A stretch of DNA of 64,000 bases, from the NCBI GenBank assembly GCA_038373885.1, contig JAWZYV010015837.1, forward strand, positions 1,178,001 through 1,242,000, read 5' to 3'. Shown one piece after another: positions 38,801 through 53,800 of the stretch. Position numbers and translations under genes: made by a program. Positions within the stretch are counted from its first letter, which is position 1. Each line of letters begins with the position of its first letter. The DNA is from Cheiracanthium punctorium. Lineage: Eukaryota > Arthropoda > Arachnida > Araneae > Cheiracanthiidae. The notes below the pieces were generated by a model, which ran no database searches, was not told the origin of the DNA, and saw nothing but the letters and a program-made list of their open reading frames with translations.

Positions 38801-41800
38801 GCCGGTGCGACTTCAACGGGAGAGTCCCTAGTGCTAAACGTTACGATATTATTTGTAAACTGGGAGATGCATCTTTCATTCCAAAGCGAGAAGTCACTGA
38901 GAGAGAGGGAGGTGTCACCTACTCCTCTTGAGGTTTTCCAGGCAGTGATGAATTCTTTTCGCCGCAGGGAGAAGAATCCTGAAAAACCTGCAGAAACTGG
39001 CCGCCGCGCTTGCCAAAAAGGAGCAGCCATCGCGTATCACCACAATGCTGACATACAGCTATCGCACTCCTACGGCGTGCCGATCGCCAACCGTTTCCCC
39101 CCTCTTTGGCAATGCGTAGGTGCGGGAGATTGCATCATCGCCGTATTTGTGGGAAAGAGCTGTTTCGATGCACGTGCCTGCTGCAAAGAGGAATCAAAAC
39201 ATGGCTGATGCAATGGCACCTGTAACAAGCAATCCGGCCTTTCCATATAAAATGCGATATACGTTATCAAGTGAAGTCGCTATGCAATAAAATGAGAGAT
39301 GAATTAACTCACGGCGATTTTGAGATTTTAAGTAAAGTTTATCTGTTACCCATTTGTATTTAGAAATTGGGGCTCTTACCATGTTTAAATATAATGCAAA
39401 ATAGAAAAACTGAAGTACTTGTCCTCAATCTCAGATTACCTACTTAATTATCATAATTAATTTTGTTCAAATATGTCTTATCCAAATATTAAGGTATTAC
39501 AACAATAGGAAGATTTGTCACTACATGACAGTATCAGTAACATTTGGGCTAGAAACATTAAGTGAAAGTATCAGTAACACTCCTCAGTGCCTTCTGTATA
39601 CACATTTGAATTTCTCTGTTAATATTTTACTTTTGTAGCCTTAGTCCATATGTAGTTTTACTAATTCTGCTGATAATTTTGTCAATTTTTTTTTTTTTTA
39701 ATTATTTGGCACTTATCTGGAATGCTGCCAAAAAGGCTAAGTAGAATAAACCAATCTCATCGACGCTAAAAAAAAGCAACATAATTATGGGCAAAAGGTC
39801 TATCTGCATAACCATGGTCTAAATGAAAAAAAAAAAAATTATATAAAACTAATGGATAGAAATTAATAAAAATTTGGGATGTCAACATAAAAGTACTGAA
39901 ATGGAGAATAACTATTTAACATATAAATAGTTCTGCAGTTCTAAAGTATTAGTGTAGTTTTACAGACCACATCCCTATACATAGATAAAGTGCTTATTTA
40001 AATTTTTGTACATTTGAAGTTTTTTGGTAATCAATAATGTTGAGAAAGAAAGAGAAGAACATGTAAAAATCATGGACTTTAATTGATTTCTTTGTTTTTG
40101 GGATCATTTTTAATTTGAATAACAATATATATATTTTTAAATACTTTTTTTTTTTTTTTGGTCTTTTAGAAAGGACAGAGTTACTGTTCAAGACAAAGAG
40201 CAACAAGCTCAAAAGGAAAAAGAACAAGAATTGTTAGCAAAGAGGCAAGCTGAAGAACGAAGACGTCAAACTCTCAGAGTAATTTTTTTTTTCTATTTTA
40301 CTTTATGTAGGGCATAATAAAAATTACAATACCCATTCAGAATTCAAACTTTCCTACAAAACAGAAAAAAAGAAAAAGAAAATTTCATAAATTAAGAACT
40401 AGGTGTTTAAATTCAGGGAAATTTTGGAGAAAATTGGATACTAAAAAAAATCTGAATAATTAATTGCAATTCCATTAAGTTTCTATTATAGTTTCTACTA
40501 TAGTTCTATTATAATTCTGTGCTTTTAAATTATTAATTTGTATGTTTTGGCTGAATGACAGCAATACTATAATAATAATAATAATAAATAAATAAACAAA
40601 ATTGGTATCTATTATATAAATGTGAAAGTTTGTTTGTTTACTAGGGAACTCCTCCTACACCGTTCTACCGATCAGCTTGAAATTTTGCACAGACATGTGC
40701 AACGGTTCAGGTGAAGTAGTAGGCTGCTTTAAAATTTTGGAAATGCACCTGTTCCCTAATTTTTAATGATTTTTTTTCAATTTTCAGAGTAGAAAGCTAC
40801 TCAAATGTCCGATTTGAGCACATTAGTGAGCATAGTTGACACAGTTAGATTTATTTATTTCTTACATTCAACAATTCAAGCGAGATCGATGCCATTTTGA
40901 TGTCATGAGTTTAAAAATTAGGGATTTAACAGATATCCAGCAAGTATCTGGTATTCGGCTGATTTTTCAATACAGTCAACTCCCTCTAATCTGCACTCAC
41001 TGGGACCAAGGGTTGTGCGGATTACAGGATTTATAGATCATTTTTTTGTTTACATTTTTACATTTAGAATTTCCCTTTAAATTATAGTCAATTTACTGTA
41101 AACAAATAGGAAATGGTGAAAGAAAATGCATATGCTGTTGAATAAAAATGCAATTAAATGTCAATGTAAATACAATTAAATTTACAGAGAATTTACTAAA
41201 GGACTGATGAAAGAAAATATTTATGCTGCTGAACTAAAACACTATTTTAAAATTAAATACAGTTACTAATACAAAATTAAAAGAATAAATTCTCTCTAAA
41301 TTTTTTATTTATTTTTCATTTTTTCAAACTTTGCAGTGATTGTAATTTGTTTAAGAGATTTAATTTTTCTTCATAAATTTTGCCCTGAAGCCTTCTAATT
41401 GTCAGTAACTCTTGGTCACTGCCATTTAGAAAGTTCTCCTACCAAGGCACCCCCCCTGGCAGATCGCCCTAGTGTAGCGTTGCAACAATCACACACAACC
41501 AACCAACCTTGGTCACTGCCAAATAATTGCTTTTGCAAAATGTTTAAATACTTGTCTCCCACATAGGCGCCGGCAGAATATTTCTCGGGAGGGGGGGGGG
41601 GGGGGGAGAGAAAGACTACTTCAACTTATGGTTACCATGTTGGAGAGAGCGAAAAAGCAAGAAAAAATCCAGGGGGGCCATACCCCCCCTTGCCCTATGC
41701 TGCCGGCACCCATGCTCCCAGAACTAACCCTTCTTCAAAAGTAATAGTACAGTAGAGGACCCCAAATCCGGAAGTTTTACAACAAGCAATTTTTTTTAAG

Positions 41801-44800
41801 GACAGTTGTTGGTGTTGTTTTTAATTTCTTTGAAAGACCTTTTTTAACTAAATATATCTTATAAAATAAACAAGCTCAATCAGAAAGGGAGGAATTTCAC
41901 TGGTCGCTCGCGAAGGGGGGAGGGGGAGGGGCATTCGGTGCATCATTTGTATATTTGATATCTCAGTATTACATTAATTTTCGATCTTGCAAGGTAATTT
42001 TCGGTTTCTCATTATGTAAAAATATTCTATGCTATTATATAAGCTTTAAAAAGGAAAAGAATGTTATCCTCTTCACGCACACACATGCATTTCATTTCAA
42101 GTGCTGATGATTCATTATTTCTGCAGGTGCTCCTCCGGCAGTTAAATGTAAACAAAGAGAGAGGAGAGACGCAATGTGGTCTGGGTTTATGCTTTTCTTT
42201 CTTTCTTCCTACAGAACTGCAGTTATGTGGAGAAAGTTTTTGTTGCATAATAAATCGCTAGACAGAAGATCAAAAGGATGAAGTAGGGAGGGGGGGAGAA
42301 TCGGAAAATTGCGCAACTGCTGTGTAGCCTGCCAAATCGCGGTTTGCATTTGAAGTTAAACATTTACATATTTTCACCCAATTTTAATTGCAACGGTCAA
42401 TCTTTACGATCATCTCTGGAAAGAGTGGAGCTATATGATTGGATGGTGCATTGCTTCGGCGTTCGTTATTTACATCCATTCACAGAACACATGCAACTTA
42501 GGATATAAGTTTCTGTACGTTAAATTACATGACAATATACTCAAATATATGAAATTATGTACCTCAAATACCTGTGGAAAAGCATTAATAAATGTCTTTA
42601 TAACATTCAGCAATCAAATAACTTCTATTATAGTAATACTACCAGTCAAATGCCGCTCAAAATGTAAACAAACTTGTTTGTTTACATTTGAAATATATCG
42701 CGGATTACAGGCGTTCACGGATTATAGAGTCGCGGATTAGCGGGAGTTGACTGTATCCGAAATACCATCGGATATCCGAGTCATAACTACCGGATATCCG
42801 ACTATATACTACTAAAGTTCTATCTATAGTATACATGGGACAGGATGGAAAATTATATAGGAACATTCTTGATAAAGGGATACATAAAAGAGAGAGATAT
42901 ATTTAACTGAAAAAGCTGCAAATTTAACACTGAAAATGTATCATCACAATAAGCACACAATTCTTACATTTGTTCAGTAGTTTTTGAGCACATTCATAAC
43001 TCATTTGGCTAATATTTAGAGTTACAACTCCCTCTAATCCGCACTCACTGGGACCAAGGGTTGTGCGGATTACAGGATTTTGTGGATTATAGGTCATTTT
43101 TTTAATTAAATTTTTATATTTAGAATTTCCCTTTAAATTATAGTCAATTTACTGTAAACAAATAGAAATGATGAAAGAAAATGCATATGCTGTTGAATAA
43201 AAAAACAGTTAAATGCCAATATAAATACAATAAATAATACAATTAAATTTACAGAGAATTTACTAAAGGACAGGTGAAAGAAAATATTTATGCTGTTGAA
43301 CTAAAACACTGTTTTTAATATTAAATACAATTACTAATACAAAATTAAAAGAATAAATTCTCTCTAAATTTTTTATTTATTTTTTATTTTTTCAAACATT
43401 GCAGTGATTGTAATTTGTTTAAGAGATTTTAATTTTTCTTCAGAAATTTTGTCCTGAAGCCTTCTAATTGTCAGTAACTCTTGGTCACTGACAAATGATT
43501 ACTTTTGCAAAATGTTAAATACTGGTCTCTTGAGCTAACCCTTCTTCAAAAGTAATAGTACAGTAGGGGACCCCAAATCCGGAAGTTTTTCAACAAACAA
43601 ACAATTTTTTTTAAAGGGCAGTTCTTGTTGTTATTTTTAATTTCTTTGAGAGATCGTTGTTAACTAAATATATCTATTATAAAATAAACAAGATCAATCA
43701 GAAAAGGGAGGAATTTCACTGGTCGCTCGCAAAAGTGTGTGTGTGTGTGTGTGTGGGGGGGCATGCGATGCATCATTTTTATATTTGATATCTCAGTATT
43801 ACATTAATTTTAGATCTTGAGAGGTAATTTTCGGTTTCTCATTATGTAAAAATATTCTATGCTATTACATAAGCTTTAAAGAGGAAAAGAATGTTATTCT
43901 CTTCACACACGCATGCATTACATTCAGGGATGAGATTCTTCAGCTTTTTAGCTGATTTCAGCTGTTTTGTGAATAAAGAGGAAATCACTTCTTTGTCTTT
44001 TTTCTCTGAAAATTCTGTCTTTTTCTGGGAATTCCTGATTTAGTTATTAGTTTACTGTGTGATATTTTATCTTCTAGCATGTTCCAATGTTTTTCTTCTC
44101 TTAAAACTTCTTTCTCATTAATTAGATATAAATATCACATGTAGAAATTTTTGCTCTCATATGATTTTAGCTTTTTTGCTCTTTTGCCAATCTCATCCCT
44201 GTACATTTTAAGTACTGATGATTTATTATTTCTGCTGGTGCTCCTCTGGCAGTTTAATGTAAACAAAGAGAAATGCCATGTGGTCTGTTTATGCTTTTCT
44301 TCCTGCAGAACTACAGTTATGTGGAGAAGTTTTTGTTGCATAATGAATCGCTAGACAGAAGATCAAAAGGGTGAGGTAGGGGGGAGAATCGGAAAATTGC
44401 ACAACTGCTGTGTCGCCTGCCAAATCGCGGTTTACGTTTAAAGTTAAACATGTTACATATTTTCACCCAATTCTAATTGCAATGGTCAATCTTTACGATC
44501 GTCTCTGACAACCAATCGCAAGTTTTTCTCTCTCTCCCATAGAGCAAACTTTTTTGTTGGGTTTCAGCAAAAGAGTGAAGCGATCTGATTGGATGGTGCA
44601 TTGCTTCGGAGTTTATTTACATCCATTCACTGAACACATGCAACTTAGGATTTAAGTTTCTGTACATTTAATTACACGATAATATGCTTAAATATATGAA
44701 ATTATTTAGTTCAAATACCTGTGGAAAAGCATTAATAAATGTCTTTATAACTTTCAGCCAATCAAATAACTCCTATAAAAATAATACTACCAGTCAAATG

Positions 44801-47800
44801 CCGCTCAAAATGTAAACAAACTTGTTTGTTTACATTTGAAATATATCGCAGATTACAGGCGTTCTTTGCGTAGTAGGCACTGTTTAGAGCAGGGATGGTA
44901 AAATAGATTTAGAGAAGAGCCATATAAAATAATTGAGATATTTAGGTGGCCAAATAGATTTATTTTTTAAATTATTGTTTGGACGTACTGGGCCCATGTG
45001 AGGAATGAAATGAAAATTTGACTGTTCTTTAATCATCTCGTCTTTGAAATTTGGCTTCAAGTTACTAGAAGTAATTCGTAAAACGATCTCAAGATGTTTG
45101 TCGGTCACCTTATTTCTCAATTTGCTTTTACAGAAATTCATTGTTGAAAACACCTGTTCGCAGATGTATGAAGCATTGCCAACATTAATAATTTTCTCAG
45201 AGTGTTTTATCAAATTGGGAAATCGTGACTTTGGTAAACTTTTGTAGAAATCAAGCTTTGATGAATTGTTAAACAGCTACTTTAGAGAATCGTTTCATTG
45301 TAGTTCAGTTATTTCTAGTTGCGATGAGACTTGAATCTCATCGCAATTTACAGCGAATGCCGAAGAAAACATTTTAAAGTCACCTTCTATCTTTTTAAAA
45401 TCTTCACATCTTCTGTTGAACACATTTTCCAAGTGATTTAGTTGGCTAACATAAAAATTAACCTTTTCAGTTTTCAATTTAGAAGGCCGGATATGGCCTG
45501 CTGGCTGCCATTTCCCTATCCCTGGTTTAGAGTATCATTTGAAAAAAAAGGGCATTCAGTATATGTGATTTCTCTCATATTTTTAATTTGCTTCGGAAAT
45601 CTGATAATTAACAATAAACTCCAGTTATTGTCTTAAAAATTTATTTACAGAGGCAGGGAGAAATTTTTAATCTTCATCCTTTTTCTAAAGATTTGCAAAT
45701 TTTAGTTTGGCGGATTTTGGGCACTCGACTGTATTTGTACTTTAAAATGTTTCTTTTTCTAATTTAATGCTTAATGAAGTGTTTAATTTCCTTTTTTTTT
45801 TTTTAAGTTATTCAACACCAGTTCATTTAAAAAACTTTCTAAAAAATTCTATTTTCAGTATAAGCTATATTATTTTTTCATAAATGGGATGGCAAACAGT
45901 TGCCAGTCGTATTTGGAACCATCAGTAATTTAATTTGTCTCACATTTATCTTAGAAAAAAATCGCTTGTCTCCGCAGACTGACAGGGTGTACCCTACATA
46001 TTTTGAGTGTCACCATAAAAGTCGATGTTAGCCATGATACCGATGCCAAGCACTAACATTGCAAAATATATGAAGAGACATTATTGGTGATGTTTCCATT
46101 CATAAAATGATTATGAAAATACTGTATTCTACTAATTGGTACTTTTCTAGTTTAATAACACCAGTGTTAATGTGCCAAAATTAGCAATTCAATGTTTTTA
46201 TAGTATGGTTGCATTATTTAATACATATCTTCGGTTACAATAATATAAAAGAAACAGGAAATGGGGCTAAAATGCGCTTTAGCTCACTGCATGGTAACAT
46301 TTTTTATGTGCAATAAATGTACCAACTATAGTAAATTCTAAATATTAAAGCTGAGAAAAAGTCCAGAAGATTTTGCATTTTTGCATATCCATTATTGTTG
46401 TTTTGTAGTATAGCTACTGCGTGACATATGTTTTCTAGATTTGATGTCATTGAACTGTTATTAATATTTTTTTTTTTTTGCACATACACTATAGTTATTG
46501 CACTAATGTTTACATTTAACTGTTGCTGTTCACAGAGTGGAAACATCATCGATATTGGTACTGCATACATTAGCATATTATGTAAGTAGAAGATGCATGT
46601 TATAGTAATGCCGGTTAGGTTCATTTTAGGTATTTGCCACCCGTAGAAATATTTGGCGGCGTGAAGTTTGCCATTATAGCAAGTACTGCTTGGATATTTG
46701 CCCTTGCGGCGAGATGATATATTTCGCGGTGCTAAATATGAACATATGGTTAACTGTTTTCATGGCAGCTTTACATGAGCAATGATTATCGGGTATGAGC
46801 AGAGCATTACTAAGACTTTTTTTAGGTAGATGGGGGGTGTTGGGGGTGGAAGATGTCGATAAACTGCCAAGTCAAATATTGGTTTTTACCAACTTACTTA
46901 TTGGTTTAGTAATATGTAGTAATAGTGTTAAATAAGTGTAGTTACCAATTTACAAAATTCAAAATTGCTCTATCATTTTAGATTACTTCAGTTATTTCAA
47001 GATTTTTCTCTTTGGACTGTCTTACATAGTTCATAATTATACTTTTAAATCAGGTTTATTTGCCATTGCTGAACAGAAATCTTATTTTTAGAAACTTATT
47101 TAGCAGAAGATTACACTTAGTAACTTATTTGCAGAGAAGCAGACATTTGTGCAACCTTCATGTAATGACATTATTAGTATGCTGGGATGGATAACTCTTA
47201 ATAAATAATAATAAGGGCATTGGTTAACTAAATATTTTCCAGTTGTACCTTCTTCTTTTTTCTGTTTCTTCCTCTCTTTAATTAATACTAGCTGCGTGCC
47301 CATTCTTCGCACGGTAGGAAACGAAAATTTTCCTTACATGTGTAATTCGAAATTATTCGTGATGTGGAATTAAAAAAAAAAAAAGAGCAAAATTATTTGA
47401 CTCTTAATGTAAAGTTTGTGTCACGAGTACTAACCTGATCATTGCAGTATAATGACTCAAAAAACTACGTCAGTGTCATTCACTATCAAAAAAGTGGAAA
47501 GCTTAATGGTTTGCAGAGAACTCCTGGCTTTCAAAATGTCTTATTTCTACATAATACTGTTTTTTAGGCTCAAGTTGTAGCATTAAATACCTAAGACACT
47601 ACATGAAATGGAGCACCATTTATTTCTTTCCGAACATGTACCATATAAGGAAAGTATTGTAATCATGAAAAAATTCGACTTCGAGATTTTGGTGTATTTA
47701 CACGTTTTGAGGTCTTCTGAATTAATTTATGCTATTTTCAAGAGATGTTTTTAAAATAGCTGCGCACCCGCTCTTCATACGGGAAGAAGGGAATATTTTA

Positions 47801-50800
47801 CTACTAAAATCATATCTGCATGTGACAAAACAGAATTTCATTTTTAAAAAAGTTCAAGTAATCTCCTCTGTTGAAATTACTGCAGGATATATTAACGCAA
47901 ATTAGAATTACTTTTCATTTAGTTGGTGTAAGACAACCGTTGAAAAAGGATAAACACTTTTAATTTCATGAAATATTTATTAACGTGGTACATTGCGATT
48001 TATTCATATTATCTTTACAAATCTAATAATACTACCTATTACGTACATTAATACTATCTATACTCGCTTCTCCCTCTTCAAGGCTCCCTTAAAAGAAACA
48101 GCTTAGATTATTTGGCCTCAATGGGATCTTGTGATTCTGTGGCGATTCTTTGCAATTTACGCATTAGCATAAATAATAATCATTTCACATAATGGTTGCC
48201 ATTAAAGAAACTCTCCATATATATTTAATTTATACATAGTTTTATAAGATTGGCGTATTTAGCGCCGCAAACCATTTCATCTTACTGTGGGGAGAAAATA
48301 TCCAAGGGGTGCCATTTTAAATATCCATGTATCTAATATAGCGATATCTTTTATATCCTCCATAGTCCTGTCTCCTGAAAAACATCAAACTGTGTAATCT
48401 CGAGGAGCTACTTATTCCCATTTTAATTGTGACAGGGCGTTAGAGTTGCAGAGTTTACAAATTTCACGCATTTTTTTAAATTTATGACGTCACTGTTTGA
48501 CTGCCGTAAAGGATACCCCGGTAGATTGAGGGAGTTAATTTCGATATTTAGCATAATTGTTTTCAAACGGTATCATTAAAACTTTGCGTTGGACCTTTAT
48601 GGAGGAACGTAATTCAACGTGAAAATAAAACTATACTCGCAACCTGCATGCGTATGTTAGGCAACGCCTGCGCTAAATTAAATGACAAAAATAAAAATAG
48701 TAAATAGAAAAATTTTAATATATCGCGCTTTGAAACGAACTTTGTAACTTTTAAAATGAACATTTTCAGCGCCGTGAAAACATTTCAATTTTTAAATAAG
48801 CACCGGATTAAAATACCACTTCTAATAATAATAGTGAATTTCTTAGTTTATTTCTACAGTAAATTTTAATCAAAATATCGTCTCCCTGTGTTGAAAATAG
48901 AGCTGGAATAAATGAGTTAAAATTATGGCGTAACGTCGGCGTAGCATTTGACGTCATAGATCCTCACTTGCGAATTGAAATTCTGATATCCCATTTAAAA
49001 ACTCGATTGGTTGAAAAAACCCTTTTTTTAATCCTTTCTGTGGCAACAACCGAACATAAATTCTCGTGCCGTGATCGCAATGTAATGAATGGCGTAAGAT
49101 CGCGTTGATGCTATTAAATTCTAAACATTAGGCTGCATTAAAATTCGTAAAAAATCATCTAATTTACATAATTTTTTTGTTTTTATTTTAAAAGAGGGAG
49201 AAAAGAATGTTTCACGATTTGTCAAAATATCTAAAAGTTATGACGGATAGAATTCAAGATGCGACAGTTTTAACATTATTTTACGAAAAAAAATCGCGAA
49301 GCAGATGTTTAGTAAAAAAATTCCTAAAAATCGGTAAATCATTTTACGTATTCAGAACAAACTGTTTTTAAAAGAAAATTTCTTCCTCTATCCGATGATA
49401 CAAATGGCGTTTTGCTGCGAGCGTAATTTCCGCTGTTATTACGAATTAGGTGAGAAAAAATGCCAAAAATCGCATAAAACATAAAATTTAAAAAAATCTA
49501 GGTCGAATTTTGAAAAAATCGCTTCGAGGTGCACAACTACATATTTACATCTTCCCGAGTACCAAATTTGGTGTTTCTAGGTGTAGCCGTTTGTCCGTAA
49601 CGCTGCCGACAGACACACACACAGACAGACACCTTCTTTTATAATAAGTAGAGATTGCACATACATCTGTGCAAAATTTAGCAGCTTTGTTTTTGGATAA
49701 TTTAAAATTTTCTCGAACATGCATTTTATAACAGATCAAAAATACTGATAAAAGTTTTGAATATTCTTTTGCATAATTTGATTTTCAAAAATCTATTTTC
49801 TAGATGGTTGAAGAAGAAGCCAAAAAAGAATTGATGGAACAGCAAGAAGTTCAGAATGCATCAGATCTTGTCATTACTGATGATGAAAATGATGAAGCTG
49901 CTTATGAAGCATGGAAACTCAGAGAATTAAAACGTATTAAACGGGATAAAGATGAAAAAGAAGCGTAAGTTATATGAATTTTATTTACATAATTCTTGAA
50001 TTTATATACTATTTATAAACTACTCTTCTGGGGTGGATATTTCTACACAATTGATAGGAAGAAACCTTTAGCTTTAGATAGGTGTAACTTTTCTTACACA
50101 ATTGATAGGATTTAATCCCTGGCTAATTTCTAGAAATTCTGCACAGCACACTTGCTGTAAAATATTTTAAGGCTTGCAGGTTAATTTAGCAGCTGTAATA
50201 AAAAACAAAAAATCTTAAGTTTCCTCTTTTTCAAAATTAGTGTGTAACTTTTGTCATATTAAAAAATACTCAAAATATTTAGTAATTTTCAACATTCTCA
50301 AGTGTCATAAATAGAACCATTTTTTAATAGTTGTAACTCTATTTTATATTATATGGAGATATTTAAGGAACTGTGTTTGAATACTACATAGGATTTAATT
50401 AATTTCATAAATTTATATTCACAAAATGTTGAAAATTGTGAAGGATCTTTTTTTGGGAACAATTTATGTAAATAAAGCTCATATGGATTCCTATTTATCA
50501 TTAACTAACTTTTTGTCGAAATGAACACACCACTTTTTTTTAAAGAAAACAGCCCAATATTTAAAATGCTTGTCATGTTTTCAATAAGAGTGAAAGCACA
50601 AAAGAAAAAAAAATAGTTTGTTTTAAAGATTGTTTTCTTCTCCACTTAACTTTACATAACTATATTAAAGTAATTTTCAATTACATTTTTAGTTGCAGAA
50701 TTTTTTTCTGTGTTTACCATAAGCCCTTCAATGTAACCTGCAAGAATGAATAAATAATGAATAGAAGAAGTTAATTTTATCTATGAGTAAATATGATTTC

Positions 50801-53800
50801 TGCGATTATAGCGATGGTTCAGCATCATTTCAGATTGAAAGGCAATTTTAGTTTGTGATGTTAGCATTACAAGAAATTCTGCTCTTGGGATAAAAGTGTT
50901 GCAAAATTGGAAAAAACTATGAAACTATATGTAATAAGTAATATGATATTTGAATCGCAGCGTCTAATATCTGTGATATCATATGCAGTTTTCAAAAAAC
51001 TACCAAAAATATTTTGTCAGTTTTGAGCATTCTTTTGCTGTAATTTCAAAGCAACTTTTTTCTGATATATAACTTTCCTATTGCTTCATTAACAGCAGAT
51101 GAAAGTTTTTATTTTTGAGTTGTGGTTTTATTATCATAAGTATCATCGTCATCATCATCATAATTGGCCAGACAGCCCATGGTGAGCCCACTGCCGCCTT
51201 CTGAATTTTCTTCCACTGAATTCTATTTTCGACCGTTTTACACCAGACTCTCACTCGAGTGACAAGGAAGTCAGACTCCACTGAGCCCACATATTATAGT
51301 CTGGATCTTTCTCTTTTTCTGCATGCTAATTGCATGTAAGAATTGGGGTTATCAACACCTTCCTTTTAAACCTGTCCTGTTGAGAAATCTATTTTCATAG
51401 AGTAAAATGTAATTATTTCAGAATAATTTTTTTTTGTATAATTATTGCATTATACACTGCTGAAATAAATTAAGAGAATTTGCATATTTCATTGAATTTC
51501 CTGAAAAGAACTGAACTGAATGTAAAACCACTGCTTCTAGACAAAAATGCAAATCTTGTACATCAAATATGTAAGCATACATCTTTGTGTAGGCGTAGCC
51601 AGTAGAGAAACAGATTTTATATGCGTGCCTAAGTTAAGACGCATTTCGTTCGCTAGCACATCTCAGGAAATTTCTTGGTGTTATTTTGCAGCAATCGGTT
51701 AATTCCAAATTATACGGTAAAAATGAGTAAACACCAACTGGAATGAGGTGGCGAATTATTGGGAGGCTAGAAGCAGGCCAATCTCAAATCCAGATTTGTA
51801 GAGAGCTTTATCTAATGCCCAGGATCCAATGAGAGAAAGCCTGGGCAAGGTCGTCCAAGAGCCACAACGGCCAGAGAAGATTGCCATTTGTCCATTATAG
51901 CAAAGTGTAACAGGAGTGCTATAGCTTCTCAGCTCTCTAATGACTTGTATGCAGTCACAGGAACCCGTGTATCAAGCATGACTGTTTCCAAAAGACTTCA
52001 TGAGAGAGGGTTGTTTGCGTCCTGCTCACTTCTATGAACAGGATAATCTGTTTAGCATGGTGCAGAGCATATAGAGATTGCAGTATGGATCAGTGGGCGA
52101 CTATTCTCTTCACTGATTAGTCCTCGGTTCAGCCTAAACACAGATTCTCGCCGTACATTCATATGAAGAAAACCAGAGACCTGCTACCCACTCTCCAATG
52201 TCCGCGAAATTGACCATGATGGCAGAGGAGGTTTAATGGTCTGGGCAGGCATCATGTTGGATGGCTGTACACCTCTCCATGTCTTTGAAAGAGGCAGTGC
52301 GACTGGTGTGAGGAATAGGGATGAGGTCTTAGAACCCGATGTTTGCCTTTACAAGGGTAGTTGGCTCTGAGTTCATTTTAGTGGACGATAACATGAGGCC
52401 ACATAGAGCTCTTCTGGTTGACATATTTCTAGAGAGTGATGATATTCGCCGGATGGATTGGCCAACTAGATCTCCAGACCTTAACCCTACAGACCATGTC
52501 TGGGGAGGGCAATTGTAACTTGCAACCCCCCCCCCCCCCCTCTGAGAACCATCCAGGGAATGAAAACAGCATTGCTGAATGAGTGGGACCAGCTGCCATT
52601 GGAAATAATAAACTGTCTTATATCAAGTATGAAATCATGCTGCGAGACCTATATATCTGTAAGAGGGGACCATACCCCCTATTAACCCATTTTTTTGTTT
52701 ATTCTGCAACTGCTGTTTCATCCTCCCGACTCAAATATGTGTTATACATGATCATGCGTGTGTATTACAATTATTGGTGTTTTGTTTTGTATTGTATCAA
52801 TGTATGTACATATAAATTTCATTAAAATCGGTCCAGTAGTTTTAGAGATAATTGATCAAGTCTGCAAATTCTCTTAATTTCTTACACCAGTGTAAATTCA
52901 CCATCAACAGCTGTAACGGGATTTTTCAATTTCAATAAATTATTAGACATAAATAAGGATCAGAAATTAACCTCAGTGTTTAGAAGCATATACGAATCTT
53001 TATAAGCAAAATGTAAAAAAAAAAAAATAATAAATAAATATTTAATGAGATATTTTTTGTCCATAAATTATTAGTGAAGATCTGAATTTAATATGGCTTT
53101 GAATCTTGTTTTGTAAAAATTTTGCCAAATACATATACCTTTAAAGGCATATGTGCTTTTACTACCTTATTTGTCTTTACAGCCTTTTTTTGTTTGCCTA
53201 TTAATTGTAGTTTATTTGCAATAATCGAATTGATTTTAATAATTATAATTAATGTTATTTCTAAAGTGTCAGTTATAAAAAGCAGGTGGGGGAAGAATCA
53301 AGTAAAAATTTACTATTTTCTGATATTGTATGTTCATTTTAGTTTTAAATTGCATTGCTATTTTATTCCAAAAAAATATAATTAAAATTAAAAACCGCTG
53401 TAAGAAAAAGCATTTTATTTCATATGTGAGAATTGCATTGCCTGAATCATCCTTAATGAACACACCTATTTGCTTAAAGGCACTAAGGGCCCGATTCAAA
53501 CGAAACGCGATCGGTCGTCTCCAAAACGATCGCTTTCTCTCTGGAAGTTCGATCGCTTTTACAAGCGATCGCAAAAGTGTATTCAAAGTGAAACAAAATA
53601 GGCGATCGAACTTACAGGTTTGCTAGATCGAAACTTTATCTCCACAGAGTGAAAACGCAACTTCCGGTGACGTAGAAAGTTGCTGTTAACCAATAAAAAA
53701 ATCACATCTTTCTCTGGAAAAACTTTTAACTTAATGGCGACGACTAACTATTTATTTATGTTTGAGCTGCAACGGACAACAGGCTGTGTCATAATTATTT

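Larger units (their letters stand above)
40973..42753. mobile_element. Tigger MITE copy 2
   Basis: The TIR CAGTCAACTCCCTCTAATC and its inverted partner ending GCGGGAGTTGACTG are flanked by TA. It is 1781 bp. The body matches copy 1 but lacks the hAT element, so it shows the empty hAT site. It carries the CTCCCA-flanked MITE (41562-41714) and an 83-bp insertion (41425-41507). Confidence 0.88.
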
